Assembly: GCA_020161615.1 (NCBI GenBank)
Contig: JAIUPD010000002.1
Location: 248,001-312,000 of the forward strand
DNA: 64,000 bases
DNA from: Pseudomonadota bacterium
GTDB taxonomy: Bacteria; Pseudomonadota; Alphaproteobacteria; Rhodobacterales; Rhodobacteraceae
Reading direction: 5' to 3'
Shown here: positions 43,245 to 53,381 of the stretch, piece by piece
Layout: each line of letters starts with the position of its first letter
Numbering within the stretch: the stretch's first letter is position 1
Notes under the pieces: model-generated
The model's database searches: none
What the model was told of the DNA's origin: nothing
What the model saw: only the letters and a program-made list of their open reading frames with translations
Position numbers and translations under genes: made by a program

Positions 43245-44531
43245 TCAGAGCCCGGGGTAGAGCGGGAAGCGGTCGCAAAGGGCCTGCACCTTGGCGCGGA
43301 CCGCGGCCTCGACCTCGGCATTGCCCTCGTCGCCATGGGCGGCAAGCCCGTCCACCACCTCGACGATCCAGTCGGCGATCTGGCGGAACTCGGCCTCGCC
43401 GAAGCCGCGGGTGGTGCCGGCGGGGGTGCCCAGCCGGATGCCCGAGGTGACGAAAGGCTTCTCGGGGTCGAACGGAATGCCGTTCTTGTTGCAGGTGATA
43501 TGCGCGCGACCCAGCGCCGCCTCGGCCGCCTTGCCGGTCACTTTCTTCGGCCGCAGATCGGCCAGCATCAGGTGGTTGTCGGTGCCGCCCGAGACGATGT
43601 TGATCCCGCCCTTGAGCAGCTGATCGGCCATCGCCTGCGCGTTCTTCACCACCTGCGCCGCGTAATCCTTGAAGCCGGGCTCCAGCGCCTCGCCGAAGGC
43701 GACGGCCTTGGCGGCGATCACATGCATCAGGGGACCGCCCTGCAGGCCCGGGAAAACGGCCGAGTTGATCTTCTTGGCGATATCCGGGTCGTTGCAGAGG
43801 ATCATGCCGCCCCGCGGCCCACGCAGCGACTTGTGGGTCGTCGTGGTGCAGACATGGGCATGCTCCAGCGGCGAGGGATGGACGCCGCCCGCCACGAGGC
43901 CCGCGATATGTGCCATGTCGACATGCAGATAGGCGCCGATTTCGTCGGCGATCTCGCGGAAAGCGGCCCAGTCCCAGGTGCGGCTATAGGCCGTGCCGCC
44001 GGCCAGGATCAGCTTCGGCTTGTGCTGGCGTGCCTTGGCCCGAACCTCGTCCATGTCCAGCATCTGATCCTGCTGGCGCACGCCATAGCTGACCACGTTG
44101 AACCACTTGCCCGACATGTTGACCGGGCTGCCATGCGTCAGGTGCCCGCCCGAATTGAGGTCGAGCCCCATGAAGGTGTCGCCGGGTTGCAGCAGCGCCA
44201 GGAACACCGCCTGGTTCATCTGGCTGCCCGAGTTCGGCTGGACGTTGGCGAAGTTGCAGCCAAAGAGCTTCTTGGCGCGCTCGATGGCCAGTTCCTCGGC
44301 GATGTCGACATATTGGCACCCGCCGTAATAGCGCTTGCCCGGATAGCCCTCGGCATATTTGTTGGTCATGACCGAGCCCTGGGCCTGCATCACCGCCTTG
44401 GACACGATGTTTTCCGAGGCGATCAGCTCGATCTCGTCGCGCTGACGGCCGAGTTCGAGGCCGATGGCCCGGGCGATCTCGGGGTCGCGGGTGGCGAGGT
44501 CTTCGGTGAAGAAGCCGGTCGAGGGGGTCAT
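43245..44531 (-). CDS. glyA: serine hydroxymethyltransferase
   Basis: A 428-residue PLP enzyme that interconverts serine and glycine with tetrahydrofolate. PLP-Lys lies in [14 protein letters not shown] near residue 238; other landmarks are [14 protein letters not shown] near 33, [20 protein letters not shown] near 56 and [15 protein letters not shown] near 370. ATG at 44531 is preceded by GGAG; an ATG 6 bases upstream overlaps that site. Divergent from nadK. Confidence 0.96.
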   Translation of the reverse strand: MTPSTGFFTEDLATRDPEIARAIGLELGRQRDEIELIASENIVSKAVMQAQGSVMTNKYAEGYPGKRYYGGCQYVDIAEELAIERAKKLFGCNFANVQPNSGSQMNQAVFLALLQPGDTFMGLDLNSGGHLTHGSPVNMSGKWFNVVSYGVRQQDQMLDMDEVRAKARQHKPKLILAGGTAYSRTWDWAAFREIADEIGAYLHVDMAHIAGLVAGGVHPSPLEHAHVCTTTTHKSLRGPRGGMILCNDPDIAKKINSAVFPGLQGGPLMHVIAAKAVAFGEALEPGFKDYAAQVVKNAQAMADQLLKGGINIVSGGTDNHLMLADLRPKKVTGKAAEAALGRAHITCNKNGIPFDPEKPFVTSGIRLGTPAGTTRGFGEAEFRQIADWIVEVVDGLAAHGDEGNAEVEAAVRAKVQALCDRFPLYPGL

Positions 44532-44704
44532 GCGCATCTCCGGGGCAAGGCAAGGGGCTGTCGTGGCGCTGTTTATCGCAGGGCCGGGGCCCCGGAAAGC
44601 GCTGAAAACGCCGCAATGCACGCCGGATGCGAATTGCCCTTTCCGATTGCGGGCCCGCGCCGCATTTGCGAAACCTGAGGGGCCGGGACGAGCGGGAGAG
44701 AAAC

Positions 44705-45484
44705 GTGACCACAGGGCAGGGCGGCAGAGGCCCCATCGTCTTTCTGGCCAGCCACGCCGAGGCCGCGCAGCAGGCAAGGGCGGAACTGGTGGCGATGTAT
44801 GGCGAGGCACCGCTGGCCCAGGCCGGGGTGATCGTGGCGCTGGGCGGCGATGGCTTCATGCTGGAGACGCTGCATGCGACCCAACACCGCGACGTGCCGG
44901 TCTATGGCATGAACCGGGGCACGGTCGGCTTCCTGATGAACAATTACGCGATCGAGGATCTGCCCGCCCGGCTGGAGGCGGCGCAGGAGACGGTGCTGAA
45001 CCCGCTGGCGATGAAGGCCACCGACCGCAAGGGCGTGGTGCACGAGGCGCTGGCGATCAACGAGGTCTCGCTCTTGCGGGCGGGACCGCAGGCGGCGCGG
45101 CTTCGGATTTCCGTCGACGGGCTGGTGCGGATGGAGGAACTGGTCTGCGACGGGGCGCTGCTGGCCACGCCCGCCGGGTCCACGGCCTATAATTACTCGG
45201 CCCATGGCCCGATCCTGCCGATCGGCGCCGATGTGCTGGCCCTGACCGCCGTCGCCGCCTTCCGCCCCCGCCGCTGGCGCGGCGCGCTTCTGCCCAAGGC
45301 GGCCGCGGTGCGCTTCGACGTGCTCGACCCGGGCAAACGGCCGGTGATGGCGGAAGGCGACGGGCAATCGGTGCGGGATGTGGTCTCGGTCGAAGTCCGC
45401 TCGGAACCCCGCATCCGCCACCGTCTGCTGTTCGACCCGGGCCACGGGCTGGAAGAGCGCCTGATCCGCGAACAGTTCTTCTGA
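44705..45484 (+). CDS. nadK: NAD kinase
   Basis: A 259-residue kinase that makes NADP from NAD and ATP. GGDG motif in [15 protein letters not shown] near residue 41, [13 protein letters not shown] near 66, and the second conserved block [20 protein letters not shown] near 155. The GTG at 44705 follows GGGAGAG and gives normal length; the upstream ATG at 44627 would add an unrelated 26 residues. Confidence 0.93.
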   Translation: MTTGQGGRGPIVFLASHAEAAQQARAELVAMYGEAPLAQAGVIVALGGDGFMLETLHATQHRDVPVYGMNRGTVGFLMNNYAIEDLPARLEAAQETVLNPLAMKATDRKGVVHEALAINEVSLLRAGPQAARLRISVDGLVRMEELVCDGALLATPAGSTAYNYSAHGPILPIGADVLALTAVAAFRPRRWRGALLPKAAAVRFDVLDPGKRPVMAEGDGQSVRDVVSVEVRSEPRIRHRLLFDPGHGLEERLIREQFF

Positions 45485-45545
45485 ACGGGGGAGGGGTTTC
45501 GCCCTCGTCAGGAGCGGCTTCGCCGCGCCCTCCTCGGGCGACCAG

Positions 45546-45592
45546 CGGCGCCGCGTGCCGCGGCGCCGAAGAAAGGGGGCCTTCTGCCCCCT
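45546..45592. other. two GC-rich hairpins downstream of nadK
   Basis: CGGCGCCGCG (45546-45555) pairs with CGCGGCGCCG (45559-45568). A second stem is AGGGGGC (45574-45580) with GCCCCCT (45586-45592), followed by CTTGG. They may end nadK transcription, or belong to the repeat-rich intergenic region. Confidence 0.5.
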
Positions 45593-45611
45593 CTTGGCTT
45601 TCAGCCAATTC

Positions 45612-45696
45612 ACCCCCGAGGATATTTGGGGCGCAAAGAAGGGCCTTTACCCTTCCTTAACCCTGTATCTTCGTTCTGCAAATATCCCGGGGGGTG
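45612..45696. repeat. inverted pair of AAATATCCCGGGG elements
   Basis: Copies at 45612-45640 (minus orientation, ACCCCCGAGGATATTTGGGG) and 45669-45696 (plus, TTCTGCAAATATCCCGGGGG). Between them TTTACCCTTCCTTAACCC (45646-45663) is a one-mismatch CtrA-like box, matching the box beside the 15361 copy. The whole block is an inverted-repeat unit. Confidence 0.6.
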
Positions 45697-45716
45697 AGGC
45701 GCGCCTGGCGCGCCGA

Positions 45717-45739
45717 GGGGGCTGGCGCCCCTCCTTTTT
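45717..45739 (+). terminator. terminator between nadK and the convergent hbd-like gene
   Basis: GGGGGC (45717-45722) pairs with GCCCCT (45727-45732), loop TGGC, then CCTTTTT. It lies just before the stop of the convergent gene, on the nadK side. Confidence 0.6.
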
Positions 45740-45741
45740 CC

Positions 45742-46617
45742 TTACCGCGTCGGGACCGGAACCTCGCCCCGGTAATCGTAGAACCCGCGCTGGGTCTTGC
45801 GGCCCAGCCAGCCGGCCTCGACATATTTCGTCAGCAGCGGGCAGGGGCGGTATTTGGTATCCGCCAGCCCGTCATGCAGCACGTTCATGATGGCGAGGCA
45901 GGTGTCCAGCCCGATGAAATCCGCCAGTTCCAGCGGTCCCATCGGATGATTCGCCCCGAGTTTCAGCGATTCGTCGATGGATTTGACCGAGCCCACGCCC
46001 TCGTAAAGCGTATAGACCGCCTCGTTGATCATCGGCATCAGGATGCGGTTGACGATGAAGGCCGGGAAATCCTCGGCCGAGGCGGCGGTCTTGCCCAGTT
46101 TCTCGACCACCGCGTGCAGCGCCTTGTAGGTCGCGTCGTCGGTGGCGATGCCGCGGATCAGCTCCACTAGCTGCATCACCGGCACCGGGTTCATGAAGTG
46201 GAAGCCCATGAAGCGCTCGGGTCGGTCGGTGCGGCTGGCGAGCCGGGTGATCGAGATCGAGGAGGTGTTCGAGGTCAGGATCGTATGCGGCTTCAGATGC
46301 GGCAGCAGATCCTCGAAGATCGCCTGCTTGACCATCTCGCGCTCGGTCGCCGCCTCGATCACCAGATCGGTCGGGCCGACATCGGCCAGCCGGGTGGTGG
46401 TGCGGATCCGGGCCAGGGCGGCGGCCTTGGCCTCGGCCGCGATCTTGCCGCGCTGCACCTGGCGTTCGAGGTTCTTGTCGATCAGCGCCAGCGCCCGGCT
46501 CAGCGCGTCCTCCGAGATGTCGTTGAGCACCACATCGAAGCCGGCCATGGCGAAGACATGGGCGATCCCGTTGCCCATCTGCCCCGCGCCGACGATCCCC
46601 ACGCTCTGAATGTCCAT
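45742..46617 (-). CDS. 3-hydroxybutyryl-CoA dehydrogenase
   Basis: A 291-residue single-domain 3-hydroxyacyl-CoA dehydrogenase. NAD fold: IQSVGIVGAGQMGNGIAHVF at the start; catalytic region MGFHFMNPVPVMQLVELIRG near residue 136 (His/Glu pair); C-terminal dimer domain with LKLGANHPMGPLELADFIGL near 225. ATG at 46617 behind GGGGACAGG; the 12-residue upstream extension is poorly supported. Probably acts in short-chain acyl-CoA or PHB-related metabolism. Confidence 0.92.
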   Translation of the reverse strand: MDIQSVGIVGAGQMGNGIAHVFAMAGFDVVLNDISEDALSRALALIDKNLERQVQRGKIAAEAKAAALARIRTTTRLADVGPTDLVIEAATEREMVKQAIFEDLLPHLKPHTILTSNTSSISITRLASRTDRPERFMGFHFMNPVPVMQLVELIRGIATDDATYKALHAVVEKLGKTAASAEDFPAFIVNRILMPMINEAVYTLYEGVGSVKSIDESLKLGANHPMGPLELADFIGLDTCLAIMNVLHDGLADTKYRPCPLLTKYVEAGWLGRKTQRGFYDYRGEVPVPTR

Positions 46618-46764
46618 GACCTGTCCCCGGTTGATTGCGGCGACCTTATGCATCCGGTGCCCGGCGGCGCAAGTCTTACGCGGCGACGAGGCGGGCGGCG
46701 GTTAGGGGATTGTAAGCATTCGCGCCTAGGATAGGGGGCGGGCGATGAAAGGGGGGCCGGGGCC

Positions 46765-47424
46765 ATGCAACACCAGCTGCAACCTCTGGGGGGCGGGCGC
46801 AGGGGCGTGCCGCCCCTGGGGCAGAGCCCGGCCTGCGCTGGCCTTCGCCACCGGGCGCTGATGCTGATCGGACCGCGGGGGCCCGACCGGATGGCGGGGC
46901 CGCTGGGCCTGCGGGTGCTGGACCGGTTGCTGGCGCCCTCCGCGCAGGTGGAGGGGGTGGATCTGCATCTGGCGGATCCGGCGCTGGCCGGACGGGCGCA
47001 ATGGGCCGTTGCCTTCGCGCTGGTGCTGCCGCCGCTGGGCAATCTGTCGAATGCTTTCTACCGCGTGCATCCGCGCCGCAATGACCGGTTCCTGGCTGCC
47101 CGCGCGCCGCTCAAGGCCCTGTTTCCAGAGGTCGATTTCGCGGCCTTCGCCTTTACCGGCCATGCGCTGGGCAGCCTGGCCAGCACCTGCCCGGAGCGTT
47201 TCGCGCTGGTGCGCCACGGTCTGGTCGAGGCCTGGGTGCCCCGCATGCGCCTGCTTCTGGCGGTCCTGCCCCCACGGGGCGCGCTGATCGACCTGCCGAC
47301 GCCCGAGTGGTTGCGGCGTCCGGTGACAATGCGCGAGGGGTTGCGCCAGATCGCCCTTGACCCCGGCGATCGCGCGGAAGGCCTCGCACGGCTGCGCGCG
47401 GCATTGTTGCAGGGACCGCTGTAG
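46765..47424 (+). CDS. DUF6473-like protein, short form
   Basis: A 219-residue protein that contains NLSNAFYRVHPRRNDRFLAA (about 93-112), then FPEVDFAAFAFTGHAL and RHGLVEAWVPRMRLLLAV, as in DUF6473 (an SGNH-like family common in Rhodobacterales). The N-terminal third, usually containing a fold-defining GGTETYG-like strand, is hardly recognisable, so it may be divergent or shortened. Start ATG at 46765 is tentative. Confidence 0.6.
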   Translation: MQHQLQPLGGGRRGVPPLGQSPACAGLRHRALMLIGPRGPDRMAGPLGLRVLDRLLAPSAQVEGVDLHLADPALAGRAQWAVAFALVLPPLGNLSNAFYRVHPRRNDRFLAARAPLKALFPEVDFAAFAFTGHALGSLASTCPERFALVRHGLVEAWVPRMRLLLAVLPPRGALIDLPTPEWLRRPVTMREGLRQIALDPGDRAEGLARLRAALLQGPL

Positions 47425-47444
47425 CGCCGGTCCCGCGGACGCAA

Positions 47445-47469
47445 ACGGCCCGCCATGGGGGCGGGCCGT
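47445..47469. terminator. convergent terminator upstream of etfA stop
   Basis: ACGGCCCGCC (47445-47454) pairs perfectly with GGCGGGCCGT (47460-47469), 5-base loop. It lies between the convergent DUF6473-like gene and etfA and may serve both. Confidence 0.65.
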
Positions 47470-47514
47470 CTGGTGTTGCTGGCAGGAGAGGCAATACCGC
47501 CCCTCCTGCGCGGA

Positions 47515-48441
47515 TCAGAGCTTTTCGGTCAGTTCGGGGACGATAGTGAAGAGGTCGCCGACCAGGCCGTAATCGGCGACCTGGAAGATCGGCGCTTCTT
47601 CGTCCTTGTTGATCGCCACGATCACCTTCGAATCCTTCATCCCGGCGAGGTGCTGGATCGCGCCGGAGATGCCGACCGCCACATAGAGCTGCGGCGCCAC
47701 GACCTTGCCGGTCTGGCCGACCTGCCAGTCGTTCGGCGCAAAGCCGCTGTCCACCGCCGCGCGCGAGGCGCCGACCGCCGCGCCCAGCTTGTCCGCCAGG
47801 GCCTCGATGATCTTGAAGTTCTCTTCCGAGCCGACGCCGCGCCCGCCCGAGACCACGATCCCGGCCGAAGTCAGCTCGGGCCGGTCGGACGCTGCCACCT
47901 TGTCCTCGACCCAGGACGACAGGCCCGGATCGGCCGCCGCCGCGACGGTCTCGACCGGGGCCGCCGCCTGTTCGCCCGCCGCCTCGAAGCTGGCGGTGCG
48001 GATGGTGGCGACTTTCACACTGTCCGAGGATTTCACCGTCTGGATCGCATTGCCGGCATAGATCGGACGCTCGAACGTGTCGGCATCGACGACGCCCGTC
48101 ACATCCGAGATCACCATCACGTCCAGCAGCGCGGCCACGCGGGGCAGCACGTTCTTGGCGTCGGTCGTCGCCGGGGCCACGATATGCGAATAGCCCGAGG
48201 CGAGGCCGGCGATCAGCGCCGCGGTCGGCTCGGCCAGGCGGTGGCCCAGCGTCGCGTCCTCGGCCACCAGAACCTTCGCCACGCCCTTGATCGTCGCGGC
48301 TTCCGCCCCCGCCGCCGCGGCCGAGGCCCCGGCGCAGAGCACGGTCACATCGCCCAGTTTCGCCGCGGCCGACACGGCCTTGGCGGTCGCATCGCGCGAC
48401 AGCGCGCCATCGGTGACTTCACCCAGCAGAAGAACACCCAT
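47515..48441 (-). CDS. etfA: electron transfer flavoprotein alpha subunit
   Basis: A 308-residue FAD-binding subunit that collects electrons from acyl-CoA dehydrogenases for ETF-ubiquinone oxidoreductase. The C-terminal FAD domain shows [20 protein letters not shown] near residue 199 and [20 protein letters not shown] plus [20 protein letters not shown] near the end. It overlaps etfB by one base (TGATG). Confidence 0.95.
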   Translation of the reverse strand: MGVLLLGEVTDGALSRDATAKAVSAAAKLGDVTVLCAGASAAAAGAEAATIKGVAKVLVAEDATLGHRLAEPTAALIAGLASGYSHIVAPATTDAKNVLPRVAALLDVMVISDVTGVVDADTFERPIYAGNAIQTVKSSDSVKVATIRTASFEAAGEQAAAPVETVAAAADPGLSSWVEDKVAASDRPELTSAGIVVSGGRGVGSEENFKIIEALADKLGAAVGASRAAVDSGFAPNDWQVGQTGKVVAPQLYVAVGISGAIQHLAGMKDSKVIVAINKDEEAPIFQVADYGLVGDLFTIVPELTEKL

Positions 48442-49202
48442 CAGATCACCCCCGCTTCGTCTTTCAGTTTCGCGATCAGCTCGTCGACCGAGCCCACTTT
48501 CACCCCCGCCTTGCGCGCCGCCGGTTCCGAGGTCTTCACGACCGTGAGCCGCGGCGAGACATCGACGCCGTAATCGGCGGCGGTCTTCTCATCGAGGGGT
48601 TTCTTCTTGGCTTTCATGATGTTCGGCAGCGAGGCATAGCGCGGCTCGTTCAGCCGCAGGTCCACGGTGACGATGGCGGGCATCGCCACTTCGATGGTCT
48701 GCAGGCCGCCGTCCACCTCGCGGGTGATCCGCGCCTTGTCGCCCGCAATCTCCAGCTCCGAGGCGAAGGTGCCCTGCGACCAGCCCAGCAGCGCCGAGAG
48801 CATCTGGCCGGTGGCGTTCATGTCGTTGTCGATGGCCTGCTTGCCGGCGAGAACCAGGCCCGGGGCCTCGTCTTTGACCACGGCGGCGAGCAGCTTCGCC
48901 ACCGCCAGCGGCTCGATATCCGTATGCACGTCATCGGCGGCAACGATCAGGATCGCGCGGTCCGCGCCCATGGCCAGCGCCGTGCGCAGCGTCTCCTGCG
49001 CCTGTTTCACGCCGATCGACACCGCCACGACCTCGGTCGCGACGCCTTTTTCCTTCAGCCGGATCGCCTCTTCGACCGCGATCTCGTCGAAGGGGTTCAT
49101 CGACATCTTCACATTCGCGAGGTCAACACCAGACCCGTCCGCCTTCACGCGAACCTTCACGTTGTAGTCGATAACCCGCTTCACGGGCACCAGGATTTTC
49201 AT
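48441..49202 (-). CDS. etfB: electron transfer flavoprotein beta subunit
   Basis: A 253-residue ETF beta subunit: [20 protein letters not shown] at the start, [20 protein letters not shown] near residue 32, and the signature [22 protein letters not shown] near residue 175 (ends quoted within 20 residues: [18 protein letters not shown]). It forms a heterodimer with EtfA and binds AMP. First gene of etfBA. Confidence 0.95.
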   Translation of the reverse strand: MKILVPVKRVIDYNVKVRVKADGSGVDLANVKMSMNPFDEIAVEEAIRLKEKGVATEVVAVSIGVKQAQETLRTALAMGADRAILIVAADDVHTDIEPLAVAKLLAAVVKDEAPGLVLAGKQAIDNDMNATGQMLSALLGWSQGTFASELEIAGDKARITREVDGGLQTIEVAMPAIVTVDLRLNEPRYASLPNIMKAKKKPLDEKTAADYGVDVSPRLTVVKTSEPAARKAGVKVGSVDELIAKLKDEAGVI

Positions 49203-49427
49203 GGGCGTCCTCTCCCTTTCTCGTGGTCCGCCCGGCCGGGTCCGGCGGGCGCATGGCTGCTGCCCCGTTTCCTAGCCTCTCTGCGGCGCGGAAAACAGGG
49301 GAAAAACGACCCCCGACCACCGGGGGACGCCGCGTCGGCGCATTGTTAGCGGCATCGTGAGCGGGGCGGTTGAACCGGGGCAAGGCGCTGCGCGACCCAT
49401 GGCAACGCAAGCCGAAAGGGACTTTCC

Positions 49428-50294
49428 ATGGCGACCCTGACCGAAAGCGACCTCGACCATGCCCTTGCGGCGCTGCATGGCTTCGCGCCCGACCGCATCG
49501 GCCCGCTGGCGCTGATCTGCACCTGCGACCAATGCCTGCCGCCTGAGGTTCTGCTGTGTCTTGAGGGACGCCCCCTTGCCGCCATCCCGCCCGAGGCGGT
49601 GAGCCACTGGTTCGCGGCGGCGGCCGCGCATCATGCCGACGGGCGGCCCATCGGCCCCCTGCCGACGGGTCACGCCCGGGACCATGCCGCCGAGGGATTT
49701 GCCTTGCTGATCAAGGTGCTGGAGGCCCTGGCGGCCGAGATGACCGAGGCCGGTCCCGGTTTGTCCGCGCTGCGCCGCGACTGGTGGTTCGTCGAGCCCG
49801 CCGCCTGGACGCAGCGGCTTCTGGCCTGCGGTCTGCCCTTCACCCTGCCCGAACCCGCGCGCCGCGCGCTGGACCGGGCGCTGATGGCGCTGGTGGACGA
49901 GGCGCTGGCCAGCGGGTCGGCCCGGCTGCTCGACACGCTCGATTATCTCGGTGCCTTCGGCCGGGGCCTGCCCGCCCTGATGGCCTGGGTCGAAGACCAG
50001 CCGCTGCGCGCGCAGCTCTCGTTCTGGGCGCAGGTTCTGGCCGGACGCGCCTGTGCCCCCGATGCCCGCGCCGGCCGCGCCTGGGAGGATTTCCGCACCG
50101 CCACGCGGATCATGCCCCGGGCGATGGCCGAGCGGATGAACCTGGCGGTGATGAACCCGCGGCTGGGGGATCTGATGTTCCGCGCGGCGCTGCGGCTCAA
50201 GGATCCGCTGGGCCGCGAGATGGCCGAATGCGGCTATGTGTTGTGGGAAAATTCGGTCGCGGCGATGCGTCTGCCCGCGGCGCCCCGCGGTTAG
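49428..50294 (+). CDS. conserved hypothetical protein, unrecognised
   Basis: A 288-residue mostly helical, acidic protein. It has a CTCDQCLPPEVLLC cysteine cluster near residue 27, a WWFVEPAAW segment near 120, and regular helices elsewhere. No signal peptide or membrane segment. Base composition and codon use match neighbours. I cannot assign a family. Divergent from etfB across 225 bp, in which I see no clear site; overlaps the 3' end of the PduO gene by 4 bp. Confidence 0.65.
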   Translation: MATLTESDLDHALAALHGFAPDRIGPLALICTCDQCLPPEVLLCLEGRPLAAIPPEAVSHWFAAAAAHHADGRPIGPLPTGHARDHAAEGFALLIKVLEALAAEMTEAGPGLSALRRDWWFVEPAAWTQRLLACGLPFTLPEPARRALDRALMALVDEALASGSARLLDTLDYLGAFGRGLPALMAWVEDQPLRAQLSFWAQVLAGRACAPDARAGRAWEDFRTATRIMPRAMAERMNLAVMNPRLGDLMFRAALRLKDPLGREMAECGYVLWENSVAAMRLPAAPRG

Positions 50295-50863
50295 CGGTTC
50301 TTGCCGGGCACCCAGAGCACATCGCCCGCGCCGTCGTCATTGGCCGCGCGCGAGGCGACGAAGAACCAGTCCGAGAGCCGGTTGAGGTATTTCACCGCCG
50401 CCGGGTTGGTGTCGCCCTCCCGCGCCAGCGCCACGGCCAGCCGTTCCGCCCGGCGGCTTACCGTACGGCAGAGGTGCAGATGCGCGGCCAGCGCCGAGCC
50501 GCCGGGCAGCACGAAGCTGCGCAGGGGCGCGAGGGCCGCGTTCATCGCGTCGATCTCGGCTTCCAGCCGGTCCACCTGCGCGTCGATGATCCTGAGCGGC
50601 GGGTATTCGGCCGTCGCGTCGCCCGCCAGATCCGGCCGGCACAGGTCGGCACCCAGATCGAACAGGTCGTTCTGGATGCGCATCAGGGCTGCGTCCATCT
50701 CGCCCTTGGCATGAAGGCGGGCCATGCCGACGGTGGCGTTCGTCTCATCCACGGTGCCGTAGGCTTCGACCCGCAGGTCATCCTTCGGCACGCGCGACCC
50801 GTTGCCCAGCGCGGTGTCGCCCTTGTCGCCGGTGCGGGTGTAGATCTTGTTCAGCACCACCAT
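50291..50863 (-). CDS. cob(I)alamin adenosyltransferase, PduO type
   Basis: A 190-residue enzyme that transfers adenosyl from ATP to cob(I)alamin. ATP-binding N-terminus KIYTRTGDKGDTALGNGSRV, then RVEAYGTVDETNATVGMARL, and the C-terminal CRTVSRRAERLAVAL plus LNRLSDWFFVASR are diagnostic. Would supply coenzyme B12 for methylmalonyl-CoA mutase or similar. It follows the HIG1 gene by 3 bp and is probably co-transcribed. Confidence 0.94.
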   Translation of the reverse strand: MVVLNKIYTRTGDKGDTALGNGSRVPKDDLRVEAYGTVDETNATVGMARLHAKGEMDAALMRIQNDLFDLGADLCRPDLAGDATAEYPPLRIIDAQVDRLEAEIDAMNAALAPLRSFVLPGGSALAAHLHLCRTVSRRAERLAVALAREGDTNPAAVKYLNRLSDWFFVASRAANDDGAGDVLWVPGKNR

Positions 50864-50866
50864 GGT

Positions 50867-51073
50867 TCAGCCCCTCGAGCGCAGCCAGGCGTAGGTGACG
50901 ATCAGCACCACGGCGATGAATTGCGCACCCAGCCGCCAGCGCATGATCTTGTTGGCGTTGCGCTTGTTGAACTCGCCGCCCTTGGCGAAGCTCCCGATAC
51001 CGAACATGAGGATGGCCAGCACGATCAATGAGGCGATCGCGGCAGTGATGAACAGGGGATCGGTCAGCAGCAT
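50867..51073 (-). CDS. HIG1-domain twin-transmembrane protein
   Basis: A 68-residue protein with two hydrophobic helices (about 8-28 and 46-64) joined by FAKGGEFNKRNANKIMRWRL, the hypoxia-induced-gene-1 domain signature. Homologues associate with cytochrome oxidase in alphaproteobacteria and mitochondria; the role here is not shown. Same strand and 3 bp before the PduO gene. Confidence 0.87.
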   Translation of the reverse strand: MLLTDPLFITAAIASLIVLAILMFGIGSFAKGGEFNKRNANKIMRWRLGAQFIAVVLIVTYAWLRSRG

Positions 51074-51153
51074 GGGGCCCTCCGGGGTCTGGGTGCCGTC
51101 TGCCCCCGTTTAGCGCAGCTTGGCGCCGAAGGCAGCAGGCAAAGCGCCGCGCC

Positions 51154-51990
51154 CTATTGCCGCGCGAGGAAACGCGCGACCCAGGCTTCGGGGAACAGCC
51201 GCATGACGACGCCCATGACCCGCGTGGGCACCGTCACCTTGTAGCTGGGGCGGGGCGAGGGATGGTCAAGGGCGGTGATCAGGGCCTTGGCCACCGCCTC
51301 GGGTCCTAGTTCCCAGCGGTCCTTGGGGCCGGGCTGGTACAGGCGGCGCAACAGGTCGCCTTCGTATTGCGCGCGGCGGGGGCTGGCACGCCAATCCACC
51401 CAGCGCTCGAAATGCGGGATCGAGTTGACGCGGATCTTCGAGGTGACGGGGCCGGGCTGGATCAGCACCACCTTGATCGGCGTATCGGCCATTTCCAGTG
51501 CCAGAATGCGCGTCAGCCCCTCCAGCGCGAATTTGCTGGCGCCGTAAGCGCCGCGCCAGCGGTAGGGAACGAAACCCAGCACGCTGGAGCAATTGACGAT
51601 CCGGCCGTGACCCTGCGCCCGCATCACCGGGATGACCCGGCGCGTGAGTTCATGCCAGCCGAAGACATTGACCTCGAAAATCTCGCGCAGGGCGTCGGTC
51701 GGCAGATCCTCGACCGCGCCGGGGCAGGCATGCGCGCCGTTGTTGTAAAGCGCATCCAGCGTGCCGCCGGTTGCCGCCAAAACCTCGGCCAGCCCGGCCT
51801 CGATACTGGCGGTATCGGCGTAATCAAGGCGCGGGCTCTCGAACCCCTCGGCCCTGAGGCGGTCGCAATCTTCCTCGGCCCGGCACGAGGCGAAGACCCG
51901 CCAGCCGCGCGCGCGCAGGACCTGCGCGCAATGATAGCCGATCCCCGACGAGGCGCCGGTGATCAGGATCGAACGGCTGGTGACGGTCAT
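51154..51990 (-). CDS. short-chain dehydrogenase/reductase
   Basis: A 278-residue classical SDR. Cofactor motif TGASSGIG near residue 11, NNGAHA (in place of NNAG) near 87, catalytic Ser in NCSSVLGFVPYRWRGAYGASK with Tyr-x-x-x-Lys as YGASK near 153, and PGPVTSKI near 183. The Arg at ASCRAEED suggests NADP preference. Overlaps the sigma-54 regulator stop by 4 bp (ATGA). Substrate unknown. Confidence 0.9.
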   Translation of the reverse strand: MTVTSRSILITGASSGIGYHCAQVLRARGWRVFASCRAEEDCDRLRAEGFESPRLDYADTASIEAGLAEVLAATGGTLDALYNNGAHACPGAVEDLPTDALREIFEVNVFGWHELTRRVIPVMRAQGHGRIVNCSSVLGFVPYRWRGAYGASKFALEGLTRILALEMADTPIKVVLIQPGPVTSKIRVNSIPHFERWVDWRASPRRAQYEGDLLRRLYQPGPKDRWELGPEAVAKALITALDHPSPRPSYKVTVPTRVMGVVMRLFPEAWVARFLARQ

Positions 51991-53381
51991 TTCTTGCGGT
52001 CGGCCTTTTCCCACGCTTCCCGCTTGCGATAGAGCGTCGAGGCCGAGACGTCCAGTTCGCGCGCCGCCTTCGGCACCGAATCGCCGTGCCGGGCCAGCGC
52101 ATCCTCGATGACGATCCGCTCGATCTGGGCCAGGGTGCGGCCGCTCAGGTCCTGCATGGTCACATGCGGCCGTTCCTCCGCCGCGGGGGCCGGGGCGGGG
52201 CGGTCGGCCAGCAGGTCGGGCGGCAACATCTCGACCGTGACCTGTGGCCCTTCGTTCAGCACCACGACATTGCGCAGGACGTTGATCAACTGGCGCACGT
52301 TGCCGGGCCAGGGCAGGCTGCGGAACAATTCCTTCACCCGGGGCGCGAGCGAGGTAAAGACATGCCCCTCCTCCCGCGCCATCTGTACGATCAACCGCTC
52401 GGAAATCTCGATCACATCCTCGCCGCGTTCGCGCAGGGGCGGCAGATGCACCGGCACCACATGCAGCCGGTAATAGAGATCCTCGCGGAAGCGGCCGCGG
52501 CGGACCTCTTCCAGCGGGTTGCGGTTGGTGGCGCAGATGATCCGCACGTTGACCTTGCGGGGCTTGGTGGCGCCAACCGGCGTGATGGTCGAGGTTTGCA
52601 GGAACCGCAGGAGCTTTGTCTGCAGGTTCAGGTCCATCTCGCAGATTTCGTCCAGGAACAGCGTGCCCCCGTCCGCCGCCGCCGCCGCACCGATCTTGTC
52701 GTTGATGGCGCCGGTGAAACTGCCACGCAGATGGCCGAAGACCTCGGATTCCAGCAGATCGACCGGGATCGCCCCGCAGTTCAGCGCGACGAAGGGCCCC
52801 GAGGCCCGGGCCGAGGTCTGGTGCACGGCCTCGGCGCACAGCTCCTTGCCGGTTCCGCTTTCGCCGGTGATGAAGACCGTCGCCATGGAACGGGCCACCG
52901 AGCGGATCTTGTCATAGACGTCCAGCATGGCCGGGGAATGGCCGATGAAGGGCGCCAGCACCGGCACCGCCGAGACGTCGCGCGGTGCCTGCGGCCGGTG
53001 GCGCAGCGCCTTGCGGGCGTTCTCGATGGCGGCCAACAGGCGCTGGTCGTCGAAGGGCTTGACCAGGAATTCATGCGCGCCGGCGCGCATCATCTCGACC
53101 GCCTTGTTGATCGAGCCATTGGCGGTGATGACGATGACGCAGGTCTGCGGCGCCTCGCGCAGGATGTCTTCCATGACCTCGAGCCCGGTGCGGTCGGGCA
53201 GCATCAGGTCCAGCAGCACGATCTGCGAATTGAGCCGGTGGAAGGCGGCCATGCCCTCGGCGGCGGTGCCGCAGCATTCGACCGCATAGCCCGCGCGCAT
53301 CAGCGCGGCGCGATAGATCATCTGCAGCGAGGGGGTATCCTCGACCAGGAGGATCGTTTCGGAATCTTGCTTTGAACTCAT
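51987..53381 (-). CDS. sigma-54-dependent response regulator (NtrC/LuxO-like)
   Basis: A 464-residue activator: receiver domain (1-125) with phospho-acceptor Asp58 in LLDLMLPD and Lys108 in LVKPFD; AAA+ domain (about 145-385) with Walker A TGESGTGKE, GSFTGA loop (Ala to Ser change from the usual GAFTGA) and GTLFLDEICEMDL; C-terminal Fis-type HTH (about 420-460, IVIEDALARHGDSVPKAARE). It should activate sigma-54 promoters. It overlaps the Hpt gene upstream and the SDR gene downstream by 4 bp each. Confidence 0.93.
   Translation of the reverse strand: MSSKQDSETILLVEDTPSLQMIYRAALMRAGYAVECCGTAAEGMAAFHRLNSQIVLLDLMLPDRTGLEVMEDILREAPQTCVIVITANGSINKAVEMMRAGAHEFLVKPFDDQRLLAAIENARKALRHRPQAPRDVSAVPVLAPFIGHSPAMLDVYDKIRSVARSMATVFITGESGTGKELCAEAVHQTSARASGPFVALNCGAIPVDLLESEVFGHLRGSFTGAINDKIGAAAAADGGTLFLDEICEMDLNLQTKLLRFLQTSTITPVGATKPRKVNVRIICATNRNPLEEVRRGRFREDLYYRLHVVPVHLPPLRERGEDVIEISERLIVQMAREEGHVFTSLAPRVKELFRSLPWPGNVRQLINVLRNVVVLNEGPQVTVEMLPPDLLADRPAPAPAAEERPHVTMQDLSGRTLAQIERIVIEDALARHGDSVPKAARELDVSASTLYRKREAWEKADRKK

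Noticed and set aside
44532..44704. possible riboswitch before glyA
   Set aside because: I looked for glycine, SAM and related riboswitch cores in the 173-bp region and saw none.
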